Source: Arctopsyche grandis
Taxonomy: Eukaryota > Arthropoda > Insecta > Trichoptera > Hydropsychidae
Direction: 5' to 3'
DNA length: 64,000 bases
NCBI RefSeq assembly: GCF_051622035.1
Contig: NC_135358.1
Location: 10,471,001 to 10,535,000, forward strand
The stretch's first letter is position 1. The number at the start of each line of letters is the position of its first letter. Of this stretch, positions 36,441 through 48,009 are shown piece by piece. The notes under the pieces are model-generated. The model ran no database searches. It was not told the DNA's origin and saw only the letters and a list, made by a program, of their open reading frames with translations. The translations under genes and the position numbers were made by a program.

Positions 36441-36576
36441 CTAGACACCGGATGGTCACAGTGCTATCCAGTGTTCCATTGTTGTAAATCCTTTGTAAAA
36501 AAAGGTTCGGCAAACCATTAACAATGCATTTACAACCTTTGAACAATACGCGGCACCTTCTGGGTCCGGTGTCTAG
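36441..36576. mobile_element. 136-bp palindromic MITE
   Basis: Ends CTAGACACCGGA and TCCGGTGTCTAG are exact complements. The arms also contain CCATTGTTGTAAA and TTTACAACCTTTGAACAAT in near-inverted order around TTCGGCAAACC. The phrase TCATAACTAGAC occurs on both flanks. Confidence 0.7.
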
Positions 36577-36900
36577 TCATAACTAGACAGGCCGGGGCAC
36601 TATTGTTCATTTCTTAGAAAAAATATGTTTTTACGAACTTTTTTGCTTTGAGCACTGATGGAATGGACCAAAGTTCCATTGCCCCGACGAATACCCAAAG
36701 TCTAATCATAACTAGACTTAGGCTAGGGATTGGGGCACTATCGTTAATTTCTTAGAAAAAGCATGTTTTTACAAGTTTTTTGCTCTCTTGCTTTGAACAC
36801 CGTTGAAACGGTCTATTGTTATTTGCAATTGCCTTGACAAGTAGCCTAAATCTAGTAATAGCTAGTCTTCGGCGTGTATTTGTCAAATAATAATAGACCG
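36577..36900 (+). repeat. Two tandem, diverged copies of a roughly 140-bp unit
   Basis: Both copies begin CATAACTAGAC, contain GGGGCACTATYGTT and TTTCTTAGAAAAA, then TGTTTTTAC and TTTTTTGCT, and finish near ATTGCCYYGAC. A third degenerate copy lies at 37,416-37,530. Confidence 0.7.
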
Positions 36901-37049
36901 CTCCATTCGTTTACAAATTAAGAGAGCAAAAAAGCATGGTGGCAATAGTAGTGCATTAATAGTAATTAGCAATAGTGAAGCATTTTTTGTGCAAAAAGCA
37001 TCGACCAAAGGAAGCCAATGGAAAGCATCCATCCAACGCCAGTCTCTGC

Positions 37050-37187
37050 TCATTAGTAGAGGTAGGACCGGAAGAGCGCCGTCTATTGTTCCATTATTGT
37101 AAAAAAGGTTCGGCAAACCTTAAACAATGCATTTGAAACATGTGAACAATGAACAGCGCGCTCTAGGTCCGCTCTTTACTCATTAGG
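37050..37187. mobile_element. Second palindromic MITE sharing the TTCGGCAAACC core
   Basis: The outer arms are GACCGGAAGAGCGC and GCGCTCTAGGTCCGCTCTTT. The centre AAAGGTTCGGCAAACCTTAA and AACAATGCATTTGAAAC repeats the centre of the element at 36,441 with different outer arms. Confidence 0.6.
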
Positions 37188-37646
37188 ACAAAATGCTTTG
37201 AGGCTGTTATGGCCAGGAACGTTTCGCAGGTATAGGCAAGTAAGACAACGCCTAGAGGCGGCACGTTTTGAGGGGCGGCAAACCAAAGAAGAAAAAATAT
37301 AAAAAAAATAAATTGTAATTGTATATAAATTGAATATTATAATAATGTTTTTTTTTCGTTTGTATTACACTTTTAGAGAAGTCGGCATTTTGAACTTCAA
37401 ACAGTCTCGGGGCGCCACTGATTATGGCTATCGTTACCTTAGTAGAAAACTTTTTTTTCAGCACTGTAGGAACGTGTATTGTTATTTGGGATTGCCCTAA
37501 TTATTATTAGCCTTTTGGTCATAACAATGCGATTTTTTTTAAACGGTGTTAATTTTTTATCAAGTGCACCTGGTTAATAGTACATTTAGAAGTCGTGACA
37601 TGAAAACACTACATACTGTAATATTTCGGTAAGTGAAAAGTCTATG

Positions 37647-38156
37647 TGTTACAGTTGAAGTGTGTCTTCCAATTGTAATATATTTGACTAGTTGGAATAT
37701 ATTCCGTCTAATCCCCATTAAGTTGATTCATATGGCGAATTACATTCCAACTGGTTAAAATATATTACAACTTAAAATACAATTCAACTATAAGTTGGTA
37801 CCAAGTTAGATGGAGAGGTTGGTTAGGTTTTCGAGAAAACATCACTCAATTAGTAAATTAAGTTGGAAAGTCATATATGTTTGTTTTGAACACATTCTTA
37901 GAGTTATCGTAATATGATACTCATTATCTTTATTCGTAATACCCAGCAAATATTAACGCATTATTGAATTCTAAAGCATTCGTAAAAACATCACAGCTGT
38001 CAAAACTCAACTGTTATATTATAACTGGCGCACATTATTCAAAGTGTATTTGCGCTTGTTGAGATATAATTTACTAGTTGAATTGTATTCGAATATGAAT
38101 GACCTAAAACGCCAGTTGGAATATATAACAACTGAAAATACACTTCGACTGTAACA
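37647..38156. mobile_element. MITE with TGTTACAGTTGAAGTG ends
   Basis: TGTTACAGTTGAAGTGT at the left is matched by ACACTTCGACTGTAACA at the right (one mismatch) over 510 bp. The motif AGTTGGAATATAT is repeated inside in both orientations. No coding capacity. Confidence 0.72.
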
Positions 38157-38166
38157 TATAATGTAA

Positions 38167-38461
38167 TGGGTCTACCTCACGGGACCGAAAGTGAAAAACC
38201 CGAAAAAGCAAATATCGGAAGGCAAAGATCGAAAATCGAAAGATCTTAAGATCGAAAGATCTCTTATTAATGTGCGCGCGCAGAATACGGGAGGAAAAGC
38301 CTGTTCCTCTTGTTCCTGTTGTATCCTGCTCGCGCAAATTAAGTGAGTATGTACCGTTTACCATGGACCATTTTTTTTTTTTGATCTTTCGACTTAAGAT
38401 CTTTGCCTTCCGATATTTGGATTTTCGTGCATTTCTAATTCGATCCCGTGAGGTGCACCCA
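38167..38461. mobile_element. MITE with TGGGTCTACCTCACGGGA ends, containing a 76-bp foldback core
   Basis: The left end TGGGTCTACCTCACGGGA and right end TCCCGTGAGGTGCACCCA are near-perfect complements. Subterminal AAATATCGGAAGGCAAAGAT (38,207) is matched by its complement at 38,397. Between the arms lies the 76-bp core. Confidence 0.78.
38267..38342. repeat. 76-bp foldback core, copy 1
   Basis: Begins TTAATGTGCGCGCGCAGAAT and ends GTATCCTGCTCGCGCAAATT plus AA, so its own ends form an imperfect 22-bp inverted repeat bounded by TTAA. The centre reads AAAGCCTGTTCCTCTTGTTC. Confidence 0.8.
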
Positions 38462-38473
38462 TAATATATTTAT

Positions 38474-38638
38474 GAGTGGCATGCAGTGAAATTATCTCTC
38501 TTTTTGTCATACAGCCTTGTTTAATATGCGTGCGCAGGATACGGGAGGAAAAGCCTGTTCCTCTTGTTCCTGTTGTATCCTGCTCGCGCAAATTAAGTGA
38601 GAATGTACGACGGGGGGAGAGAGTTTCACCGCACGCCA

Positions 38639-38641
<3 letters not shown>
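38474..38641. mobile_element. hAT-type MITE with AGTGGCATGCAGTGAAA ends, containing the same core
   Basis: The left end AGTGGCATGCAGTGAAA pairs with TTTCACCGCACGCCACT on the right (two mismatches). The flanking octamers ATATTTAT and ATATATAT differ at one base, but the right one is microsatellite. It is 168 bp, and about half of it is the foldback core. Confidence 0.72.
38521..38596. repeat. 76-bp foldback core, copy 2
   Basis: Same length and ends as copy 1 (TTAATATGCGTGCGCAGGAT ... CCTGCTCGCGCAAATTAA) and an identical centre from CGGGAGGAAAAG to TTGTATCCTGC. Confidence 0.8.

Positions 38642-38697
<56 letters not shown>
38642..38697. repeat. (TA)n microsatellite
   Basis: About 56 bp of alternating AT directly after a hAT-type MITE end. 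Confidence 0.95.
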
Positions 38698-38699
<2 letters not shown>

Positions 38700-38761
38700 T
38701 AACCGTTTTTCATATGTATGCATGGTAAACGAACATTTTCGACTTTTTAACATTCGGTGCA

Positions 38762-41115
38762 GTGACGGTCACCCATAATGTAATATATGAAGGTAGGTTA
38801 ACAAAATGGCGCTATAAGAGTCGGCGAAAGGAAATCATTGTAAAATTCATTCAATAGCAAACAATGGGAGGTATATATGTACTGTCGATTGTTTATAAGC
38901 ACTATTCAATGAGAAATAGAAGGACTATGAAAAAAAAACAACCTGAGTGTGATGATGTATGCTGAAAAACTTATAAAAAGAAATCAGTCGAATAATATAC
39001 GAGGAAAACATAGTTTGGTTCGGTTACAGTTGCGAAGAAAGTAAAAAGTAGTATGCAAAGGTATTCGTATATCATTATCGAGACGTTGCCAATAAACAAA
39101 CGATAATGATGTACCAGTTGCGAGACAGTGCTACCAACCGAAACTGGAGCGATAGATACGCGTGGACTATTTCTTATTGAACTAATTTCAACGATGGCGT
39201 GGTTTGGTCTCCCGGCTACCCCTATCTCTGAAAGGGGAGGTAAACCACAATCGTTGAAACAAAAGTAGACGGTCTCAGTCGCCGAAGTACACTTATATGT
39301 ATAATCAATCGTTTCAAAAATTATCTCAGAGGGGCATTTCTCTACATTCATTATAATTGTGGGCATATTTGCAGGGATTGTAATAATAATAATAATGATA
39401 ACTTTTCATAAATAATGTATTCTTCAAATATACAGTATTCATTTAATTATATATTTCTTTTACGGATAACTTTATTAGCTTATAAGCTCCATTAATGTAT
39501 GAAATATGTAGTAAAACATTAATATCAAAAAAAAAATATCCTAAATACAGAACGACATTAAAGCAAATTGATTCAAATTGGAACATACAAAAATGTTCTA
39601 AATCCCTTTTTTATATCATATAAAGCCAAACACCCAATATGGGCAAAATTCATAAAAATAAAGTAATTATAAAAACAACAATTCAGCTTAACTTACGTAT
39701 GTACCCTTCCCATTTCAAGATTTTCAAAAAAAAAATAAAAAACAAAACAAAACTACATATGTATATAAAATCTTTCCCAAAAAAATATACATAAATTAAC
39801 TAAATATAAATATTTATTGAACGATTTCCATCATAATATAATACATTTGTTTAAAATAAAAATTAAATAAACGAAGACTTCATCCAAAAAGTTAGAAATT
39901 TTGGCACATTCGCAGTTTAAAAGCACTTGTAAATGTATTTGAAGATAAAATTAAAGCAAACAATTAACATACTCGCTGATAATGCTTGAATTTTGGTCCA
40001 CAGAATAAGTCATAAGACAATACACAGATATAAATTTTATTTTTGGAACCATCTTCCCAAGATTTTCTCACAATTATATTACAATATATAATTCAAAAAC
40101 TTGTTAAAAATCACATCTATGAAACAAGTAAAAACACGAATAGCGTTTAAAATAAAACCAGAAATGTAAAATTCTGATCGTAATCATTTTTTTTTAGCAA
40201 TGATCTGACTTTTATTGCACTTTAATCACTCAATAACAAAAACTGTATAGATTAAAAAATAAAATAAAATAAAATACGACAAATTTCAACAAACGTGGGA
40301 TTTGTCTAAGAAAAATCAACACCGATAACAATACAATAAGTATGTAGAGCAAGTATTATATTTTGAAATATTGTGTATAAAGGGAATGTTTAGACAAATA
40401 CAAATAAATAGTATATTTTATATGTAGTTTAGAAATAAGCTTCAAAAATATATTAAGATAAAAAATAATATCAATTATTTCAAAATTAAATTCACTGCAT
40501 TGCATACAAAATTAATTACATTTAGTTGTGAGCTAACTAAGAAATATCACACAACCCAAATTTTACTCTATTTATACTATGTACTACAAATGACCCAATA
40601 ATTATGAACGAAACGAGATCGCGAATAACCCAAAGAGTGTGATACTAAGGAAAGGTGGATCTACAAGACTTGGATAAGGGAATGAAAATGTGTATATCAA
40701 TCAAGAAGGCATTCAATTCATGGTCCGTATTGGCCATTTACAACAGTAACATTGATCATATAATATACATATGTATGTATGTAGTAAATTTTGATAAATT
40801 TAAATCACGAGGATTCCACTGACTGATCAAAGAAAAATAAATAAATCATTAAAACAATGTATTGTTGACATCATAGATGCCATTTATAACAAAAATTACC
40901 TATTCATAATAGAACAATAAATACATATGTGTATAAGATCACTCACTCGCGTTTATTTAAAATGTTCACTTCAACATTTATTATTAAGAATGTTCACATA
41001 TTTTTAGTGTAATATTAGTGTAACAAACAGCACCGAGATACAGTTCTCGTCAATAACGGATGAAATACTTGATCGCTGGTTTTAAATTTGACTAAAAAGT
41101 GAGGGCAAACGAAAA
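38762..41115. other. AT-rich region downstream of ATP13A1, probably including its 3' UTR
   Basis: Several minus-strand AATAAA-type hexamers occur within about 200 bp of the stop (for example near 40,952), so the transcript could end there. No other gene is visible, and beyond the hairpins at 39.1-39.3 kb the sequence is featureless. Confidence 0.4.
39071..39259. repeat. Two hairpins downstream of ATP13A1
   Basis: ATCATTATCG (39071-39080) and CGATAATGAT (39101-39110) are exact complements. A second stem pairs TTTCAACGAT (39186-39195) with ATCGTTGAAA (39250-39259) and continues as TGGTTT/AAACCA with a bulge. The minus-strand open frame across them (131 aa) resembles no protein I know. Confidence 0.6.
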
Positions 41116-44100
41116 TCATGGAGTCCTTAATTTTCCTTCACCGAATAACCAAAGACAACTCCTATCCACTAAATATGCGAACACCATATCTGCTATCAGC
41201 ACCTGCACCAATATCACTTTAAACTGAAAAGAAACACAACAAAATACATTAGAAAAATGCTATAAATGATATGTATATATACAAAGATCCACCATTACAT
41301 ATAGAAAAAAGCACAAACTATAATATTGTAACGTAGAGATTGGGTAATTGGTACTCATTGACCACTGGTTTACTAGCACTGATCACCTGATCTCACGTTC
41401 GCGCCAAAAAGGCCTTGCTGTATGAATAAATCGTATACAACAACCAATAAGGTCTTGCAATCCATCAACCAATGATCTATCTGTGCTGAGAGTACAAGAT
41501 GCATATGAATATTCAGCGGATCTATTACGTGCTTGATTTGGAGCGGGCTCGTCGACGGATCAAGAACAATACCTCTACCACTATTCGCTGCGTCTCTCCC
41601 TCTGATCTCGGAAACCCTTCTATACATTCACGCTACAATATGTATAAGTAAATTCTTATCCAAGATCAACTCTCAGCGCAGTGTCAAACTTTTTTTTAAA
41701 TTTTTACCATGGTACCATTATATATGTAGATAACCCCAAAGTGATACCTACGGTGTTTTTTATTTTAATTTGTACGTATATAACTTTATAGATTATGAAT
41801 TTGAAATCATATTCAAATATTGGTGACCAATAAATAGTACATAGGTAGGTTGGCAATTTGGTGAGGAATCGTTTCAACAATGAAATTACATAAATTGACA
41901 AACTCTAATATGAAACGATCGACTTGGAGCCACAAATATCCGAATCTGACCAGCAGCACTGCAGAAATACTCGGAATAAATTATTTTCAATTGAGGTAAG
42001 ACCAGGTCTCGAGCCCGAAACCTCTCGGACATTAGCATTAGCGCTAATACCGAGCTAAAGTACTAGCTATTTGTCGAAAAAATTTACTGTAGTTTAGTGG
42101 CACTGATGATTTTTTAGATATAGTGGTAGATACATATGTATATTGTAGTTAGATCAAAATGGATAAAATAAAATTACCTCTGTTGGGAATCGAACGATTT
42201 CAAATTGCGTTGATAATTCAGGTAGTAGACCAAGAGCTAAGGCAAACACGGCTCCCCCAGATAATAATATACTGTATAATAGAGGACGATTTTCTGTCAG
42301 ACTTTCCATAAATGGCTCACCCTAAAAGAATATATTAATTTTTTTATCTTTTTGCAATTTAATATTGAAAAATTTTAATACAAAACAAAAATATCATACC
42401 CGATAATTAATAGCGAATGTAGAAATTTGTAAGGCCATAGAAATAATATAAACTGTACTATTAAGTAAATCTGGAATAAATTCTTCTTCTTCATCATCAG
42501 CTAAATCTAAAGCCAACTTTGGTTTCCCATCTCTAAATAACAAAGACAAGAATTGAATGATACTATGTATATGTATATATTTTAAATATTGAAAACATAT
42601 TTAAAAAAACAAACGTACCTAGCTGGAGATCGATCCGTAGCTTCCTGTACTAAATATATCAAACAACAAAAATGTACAGCGAATTGTAATAATACGGTCA
42701 TTATCGTGTACACGTTGAAAATATTCGGCAACGGCCTTTGCTTTGACAGCTTATTTAATGGCTAAAAATCAAAATCGCATTAGGAATCGCTGCAAAAACA
42801 AAAACATGCATACAACATTTGTCAATAATACCTTAGATCTAGATATAAAGAGGAAACACGAAGCGAGCAAAAGGCCTTGTAAAGTAGCTTGTGTGTCACT
42901 GAATTTGATTCCATCTAGATACAAGACTGATTGCCCGTACGCCAAAATCAGAGCGTTCAATGCTAATATTTTAAACATCTGGAGCGTCGTCACCAAAGTG
43001 CACCTTCCCTGTTTAATTATATGACATATGCACATGATGCTGGACAGCCGACTGGTGAACGGAGCTGCTATGCTGGCATCGCCCAATTTTACTACTTGCG
43101 ATTTGTCCATTTCTTCCATCTCCTTGAGCAATTTTTGAATTCTAACATTCAAAACATCGGGCGATGTTTCATTCATTCCGTCGACTCTATTCCTCCTGAT
43201 ATCCCTACTATTGGCAGATCCACGATTCGGATGATGATTAGCGACGTTATTTGGTCTATCTCGATATCGCTCGCCTACTTCAGCAATCTTTCTTTTGTCT
43301 CTAGCTTCCTTCAGACTTTCTTTAACTAATTTGTCGCGCTTTTCCGGCATTCTTTCCGGTGCATTGGATATAATCGCAACTCCGACCTAAAATTTGAATC
43401 AAGTTTAGCTAGCACTACTACATAACAATAATTAATTGATAATATATGTACGAGTACTACCTCGGCATGTTTCAATGCTCCGACATCATTGGTGCCGTCT
43501 CCACACATCAAAGTACTGTATCCTAATTCTTTCAGTTTTAAAATCACACACTCTTTCTGCTTCGGATCAAACCTTGCAAACACTCGAATGTGAGGTAACA
43601 ATTTTGATAAAAATTTACTATGGTTTTCGAGCAAGTAGCACAGGCCTTCACCCGTTATACATAAATCATAATTGGACGTGTATTCTTTAATATCTTTACT
43701 TGGTTCCACGGGCAATTGCAGACGCTCATCGATCGATTTCCATCTCCATTTACCTTCATAATTAGTCAGTATCAAAGTTTGATCGTTTTTAGTGAATTGC
43801 AATTCTTTTGCAACATGGCAGGCGGTCAGTGGATTGTCTCCGGTTATCATAACTACAGAGTGAGACGCATTTATTATTTCAGCTATAGCGTCCTTTGAAT
43901 CGGTTTTCAAGGGACACGATATAATAACGAAACCTACGAACTTCAATTTTGATTCAACATCCTCTCGTTTTAAGTCACGAACCTCTTGAGTGCTTAATTT
44001 ACCAAATTCTCGGTGACCCAGAGCTAAAACTCTAGCACCTCGTCTTGAGAGCGATAAATATGTCTCATCGTAATAACTAGGAACATTAACGAACATAGAT

Positions 44101-47100
44101 TTCAAAGTTTCGGGTGCACCTTTGACAGTTCCTATATAATATGTCTCGAGAGCACCCATTTCATTTAGTTGATAACCGGCAAGTACTGACATTCTTTTAA
44201 GAGCACTTGAAAAATGATTCCTTTGGAATATTTTGAGAGCAAGGTGTTTGCCTTTTTTGGGAATGACAGCATCCCCTTTAGTTAAGTTCCATTCGACAGC
44301 CGTCAATGTTGCCTTTTCCAAAGGATCCCCCACTAATCCCTCGTCTAACTGTACTAAAGAGTGACAAGTTGCCAAGACCTGCATAGTTTCCGTCGGAGCC
44401 TCTGTAAGTGGAAGAACTTCAGAAAACTTAGCATTTCCAAATCCAGCAATGCCTTCCACTACCAAATTATCACTCGTTAAAGTACCAGTCTTATCAAAAC
44501 AACAGATTTCAATTTTACCAGCAAACGGTATTCTGAACGGTTCAGTACAAAACACACCCAACTTTGAAAGTGAAAGCAGCGATGTATTCACCGCTAAAGA
44601 TAATTCAATAGGTAATTCAGGAGGTACCACAGATGTCAATATTAGGGTACATTCTAAAAAGAGCTTGTATCTATTTCTTTCGGGATCTTCGCACCCCTTG
44701 ATCCAAACATAGGAGGCAGCAGCAATCGCAAAAATTAATAAGAACAAGATGAAGCCAAACGTTTCAAGATTATTTGCAGTAACTCGTTTAACTCCAAAAA
44801 GTATAGTGCGTAACAACTTTCCTTGAGAAGTATTAAAACCAGTTCTGATAACATAGCCAATACACCCATTATCTGGAGACCGGAGTCCAGCACTCACGGC
44901 TTTACTAGGTGGCGAGTGTTGCACAATTTTAGTACCGCCATAAAGAAGGTGAAGTTTTCCATCTCCATCGGCGTCAAATTCCCAATCAGAACTCTTTTCG
45001 TATTCTAATTCCAAAGGTTCCTTCATTTGTGGTACACTTTCTCCAGTCAGCATCGACTCGTCTACTATACAAGAACCTCTCAACAAAACTATATCGCACG
45101 GAATCAATAAATCGTTCGTTGGTCTAATCAGAGATAAGATATCTCCAGGTACCAACTGGTCACTACTTATTGTACGCCATCTTCGATTTCTATATACACA
45201 TATAGGATACGGCTTATTTCCCATTTTTCTAATCTCAGCCATGTTTCGCAACTGTTGCTGTACTAATGTGCACTCGAATATGACTAGCATGACCAAGGTG
45301 AATAAACTGTAGTACCAATATTTATCCATACACCAAAGTGCAACGCAGAAAACTTGAAAAACAAAAAAGGGCGCAGTAGCTCTCTCTTTAAATAGCTCCA
45401 TGAATTCTGGAACATCCTAAAATGCAACATGAACACTGAATAATATGTAGCAAGATGTTTATATTTACGTTGATATCTATATTGAATTACCATATCAAGT
45501 TGATTCTTTCCAAAATCAAATTCGGCTTGGGTAACATCTTGATCTTCTTGTAAACCTTTAGAATGTAAATACTCGCTTGCAAACTTATTGATTGGAAAAT
45601 CGATAAGTTTGAAATATTTATTGTCCCAATCGTATACAAATTTCAGCTTTTGAAATATGAACCAAATATTTGGTTCACTATCACCCGTCTGTAAATATTA
45701 AAAAAATCGAAAACATTCATTTGAAAAGTGAGATTAACATGCTTTCAGTTTTCAATTTCAGAATCATCATCATCATTCACAGCCATTCTCCATCCATTGT
45801 TGGATGAAGGTTTTGCGTAACTCTCATCCATCTCATTCTACACATTTTACTAATTTCAACCACCCATCTCCCCTATGGCTTTCCTTGCACCCTTTTACAT
45901 TCTCTTGGGTACCATTCTAGCACTTCTTTCGTCCATCTATCCTGAATAAAAAAATCCATATTCTAGAAATAGGAAAAGTATCTTTAATTATATCATAAAA
46001 TCAGATGAAATGTGTAATGTATAATGGCAAAACTGCTTGAATATTGTCTTTTTGTCAAGAAAAATACTTAAAACTGGCAGTTTACTGGTTCATTTTTATC
46101 TACATACTAGCTGAACTCTGCATGCATGCAATGCCACAATAGCGCATGCAATTCCCATTCCCTTTCCCGTTCTCGTTCTCGTTTTCGTTCCCGTTCCCAT
46201 TTTTCGGAACAACGCAGGCAGCGAACACCGTGGTCGCGATGCGAAAACATTCGAAATTATAGCGAATGACACTCATTCCCGTTTTTCCCGTTTCAGTTCC
46301 CGTTTTTTTCCATTTTTTTTTCACAGTAATCTTCCCGGACATGCATACAACAAATCCTGAAAGTTCCATTGTAATCGCTTCAGTTGCTTAGGAGCCTATT
46401 CGAGACACACACACAGACATTCATTTTTATATATATATAGATATATAGATATGATACACTATTATGACTTAATTTTTCTCAAATTTCCTAATCATTTATT
46501 GAAAAAACTGACCATTTAAATTGTTGCCTTACATAAATAATAACAGTATGGATAAATGTGCAAATTTTCTGCATATCATTTAATAATGAATCATAATTGA
46601 ACAAAAATTCTTACCTTTGTATGATGAAGTTTAACAATCTCAGCAAAGCCGTTATGCTCGGAAGGCACTACTTTGGCAACCTTCGCTTTCCTCGGGTCTC
46701 TCTCCTAAAACATGAATATATACAACATATGAAACACATACTAAATGACAAGTTGGAAGTTGGTTTTGACAGTATTGAGACAGTCAAGTCAAGTGTATAC
46801 CGACCGGCAGACAGGTGAGGAAGCAGTGGACGTGCACGCTCCAGTAGCAGCAGAGACAGGTGAGGACCTGGAGCAGGGCAGTGGCAGCCAGAGCCAGCAG
46901 ACCCGGCTCGTAGTAGTCGTCGTAGCCGAAGTGGTGGAGCCACGCGTACAGAATGCCCACATACACCACCACGAAGGGCATCACTACGCCCTGGGCCAGC
47001 GCGCTCACCGGCCGGTACAGACGCACCCTCTGCACCACGCCGCCGCCGCCGCCCCCCAGCCCCACCCCCACGCCGCTCCCCGCCGACGCCTCCGCCCCCG

Positions 47101-47110
47101 GCGCCCCCAT
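41116..47110 (-). CDS. ATP13A1: Endoplasmic reticulum P5A-type transmembrane-helix dislocase (ATP13A1), nine coding exons
   Basis: P5A ATPases (yeast Spf1, human ATP13A1) use ATP to extract mis-inserted transmembrane helices from the ER membrane. Coding exons in transcript order are 47110-46805, 46704-46615, 45688-45491, 45416-43461, 43386-42832, 42761-42619, 42532-42400, 42321-42178 and 41223-41116. They join in frame to about 1,210 codons, matching the family length of about 1,200. Visible motifs are two N-terminal hydrophobic helices (about 41-59 and 70-92, the P5-specific pair), the actuator TGES loop (about 322-325), the P5A signature [13 protein letters not shown], the phosphorylation motif DKTGTLT (Asp about 506), and GDGTND near 840. 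The C-terminal membrane helices fall in exons 5-9. An in-frame stop at 47165-47167 bounds the start. The exon 1/2 junction could instead be 46801/46697. Exon 1 is GC-rich and encodes a Gly-rich leader. Introns carry SINE, RTE and Helitron-like insertions. Confidence 0.96.
41690..42060 (-). mobile_element. SINE in ATP13A1 intron 8
   Basis: The reverse complement runs from a degenerate tRNA-like head (CTCGAGACCTGG region near 42,005) through CTGCTGGTCAGATTCGG, CCAAGTCGATCGTTTCATAT and GTTGAAACGATTCC. The tail carries the alternative end with ACCATGG rather than the hairpin. Confidence 0.75.
45763..45950 (-). pseudogene. RTE-type LINE 3' fragment in ATP13A1 intron 2
   Basis: The reverse complement of this segment repeats the 18.2-kb RTE end: AGAATGGTACCCAAGAGAAT, then GGGGAGATGGGTGG, then CTTCATCCAACAATGGATGG and an ATGATGATGAT tail. 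It is shorter and lacks the segment before the GEAF motif. A still smaller relative (AGAATGGTACCCAAGATAAC) lies at 34,142. Confidence 0.82.
46106..46430 (-). mobile_element. GGGAAC/CTAGT repeat, near full length, in ATP13A1 intron 2
   Basis: Inverted copy from ACTAGCTGAACTCTGCATGC through CGTTCTCGTTCTCG arrays and GACATGCATACAACAAATCC to ACAGACATTCATTTTTATA. It ends in an (AT)n tract like the 1.4-kb copy. Confidence 0.7.
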
Positions 47111-48009
47111 GCTCTGGAGGACCCTCGCGATCTCGACCTGCGAACGGCCACCACTACACCTCCTCTACCACTACGCCTTTGCACACATACACTCCACACT
47201 CGCAACGCTGACACATACACTCAACACCCACTTTTATGACCATGCCCGTTGCGCAATTTTACTCATTCTAAATATTTTTAAATCTCAATTTATCCACCCA
47301 ACTAATTCTCAATATTCGCCTACATACAATTTACAACGTTATCTGCCATCTTTTGCCGCTAAATATTGAGAAATATCGACACTAACAAGGAATGCCGTTT
47401 CCAATTGGAATCCAGTTGCCAATAAATGGCGTACAATGGGTATTGATATCGAATGTGCTTCGAAAAAAAGAAACGTTTTGAAATATCGAAACGAACTCAT
47501 GCCACTGACTGGAAAGGTTCCGCTGTCGATAATAAACTCTGAATTTTAATGAAGTTATTTATTATTGAATAGTACATACACGTATAAGTTTAGAAAAGGA
47601 GCATAGCGCGAATGGATTGCTCGACTTCACTTGCGTGTCTGGGTAGACCGACTGACTGGGGCATGCTACAATATCAATATTATTAACAGTTTCACACGTA
47701 TCAAGATCCGTATTGATAGTTTAATAGGTTGTTGTCGTGATAATCAGTAGTGTATCCAGACTATTTTGAAATCGACGGCACTAAAATCACGATCCGAATT
47801 GACTATGTATCATGCGCCACTGATGGTAAACTGCACTATTGCATCTGGTGTGCGTTTATCTAATTTGAAGTCATCCATGGTCTAATGTACATAGATAAAT
47901 GACGTGCCATGTGCAGAGGTCGCCCTCTGTTCTTGAAATTTTCATTGATTTTACTTATAAATATTTGGGTCGAAAATAATTGGTTAAAATGTGAACCTGA
48001 CTTTTGGTT

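Noticed and set aside
38971-39366. 131-codon minus-strand frame
   Set aside because: It spans two inverted repeats, has no family resemblance, and is not supported by splice sites.
42400-42532. Independent small gene within the ATP13A1 region
   Set aside because: Splice phases and membrane-helix sequence place it as exon 7 of ATP13A1.
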